A stretch of DNA of 64,000 nucleotides from WLMZ01 sp037139095 (GTDB taxonomy: Bacteria; Actinomycetota; Acidimicrobiia; Acidimicrobiales; Ilumatobacteraceae). The position numbers were made by a program, and so were the translations under genes. The notes below the pieces were generated by a model, which saw nothing but the letters and a program-made list of their open reading frames with translations, was not told where the DNA came from and searched no databases. The stretch's first letter is position 1, and each line of letters starts with the position of its first letter. Of the stretch, positions 63,943-64,000 are shown one piece after another. Location: the NCBI GenBank assembly GCA_037139095.1, contig JBAXHD010000010.1:9171-73170 (forward strand), written 5' to 3'.

Positions 63943-64000
63943 TTGTCGGAGAGTTTGATCCTGGCTCAGGACGAACGCTGGCGGCGTGCTTAACACATGC
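63943..64000 (+). rRNA. rrs: 16S rRNA, 5' end only
   Basis: AGAGTTTGATCCTGGCTCAG (63950-63969) is the universal 27F site at E. coli positions 8-27, so the mature 5' end lies near 63943. It continues GACGAACGCTGGCGGCGTGC, typical of actinobacteria. The rest is outside the window. Confidence 0.97.

Noticed and set aside
1..64000. CRISPR arrays, transposases, phage genes, tRNA genes or attachment sites
   Set aside because: None were found on reading both strands; the window is chromosomal housekeeping and metabolic sequence.

Overview
This 64 kb window is a piece of chromosome from a high-GC actinobacterium, most likely of the class Acidimicrobiia (Ilumatobacter-like). The evidence is a mihF-type integration host factor between the pyrimidine genes and gmk, a PriA with no ATPase motif, a 6C-type small RNA, DUF2332 and DUF1844 proteins, an F420-type luciferase-family oxidoreductase, and the first ~58 nt of a 16S rRNA with an actinobacterial 5' sequence. 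The class assignment is inference from gene content. I see no phage, transposon, CRISPR array, defence island or tRNA gene.

Bases 1-13.7 kb are accessory metabolism in mixed orientation: a DUF1330-like fragment, a luciferase-family oxidoreductase, a haloalkane-dehalogenase-like hydrolase, an arylsulfatase with an uncharacterised partner, an HNH lipoprotein next to a relic of an SGNH hydrolase, a second adenylate kinase, a pentapeptide-repeat lipoprotein, a lipoprotein multicopper oxidase, an amidohydrolase, an EamA transporter, an acyl-CoA dehydrogenase and a TauD-type dioxygenase. Bases 13.7-21 kb hold central carbon genes: a cytochrome c lipoprotein, icd, a HAD protein, a quinone oxidoreductase, citrate synthase, a carboxyltransferase and a LysR regulator. 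A 6C-type RNA lies at about 21.06-21.18 kb, directly before a HAD/PlsC fusion gene.

From 21.2 kb nearly everything is on the + strand in tight housekeeping operons: aroQ-pepP-efp-nusB; two large membrane proteins; pyrR-pyrB-pyrC-carA-carB-pyrD; mihF-gmk-rpoZ-coaBC-metK-priA; def-fmt-rsmB-mog; hisG-CSD-atl; infC-rpmI-rplT-trmH; pheS-pheT; argC-argB-argD-argF-argR-argH; then tyrS and the start of an rRNA operon. Many neighbours overlap by exactly four bases (NTGA), implying translational coupling.

The most interesting content is regulatory. PyrR appears to act on an RNA loop just before the pyrR ribosome-binding site. ArgR appears to act inside the same operon, at a promoter that begins in the pyrC stop codon and drives carA. 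That promoter has the same base-by-base geometry as the argC promoter 23 kb away: two boxes 20 bp apart, a TATGAT -10 inside the second box, and a start codon 17 nt from its first base, with no Shine-Dalgarno. Carbamoyl phosphate synthesis would thus answer to both pyrimidines and arginine. infC can only begin at an ATA codon and trmH apparently at CTG. Several intergenic regions hold strong or mutually exclusive hairpins (9.56, 17.2, 18.6 and 50.65 kb). I found no wholly new multi-gene system; the best novelty candidates are the RNA and promoter structures and a conserved-looking protein of unknown function next to the sulfatase.
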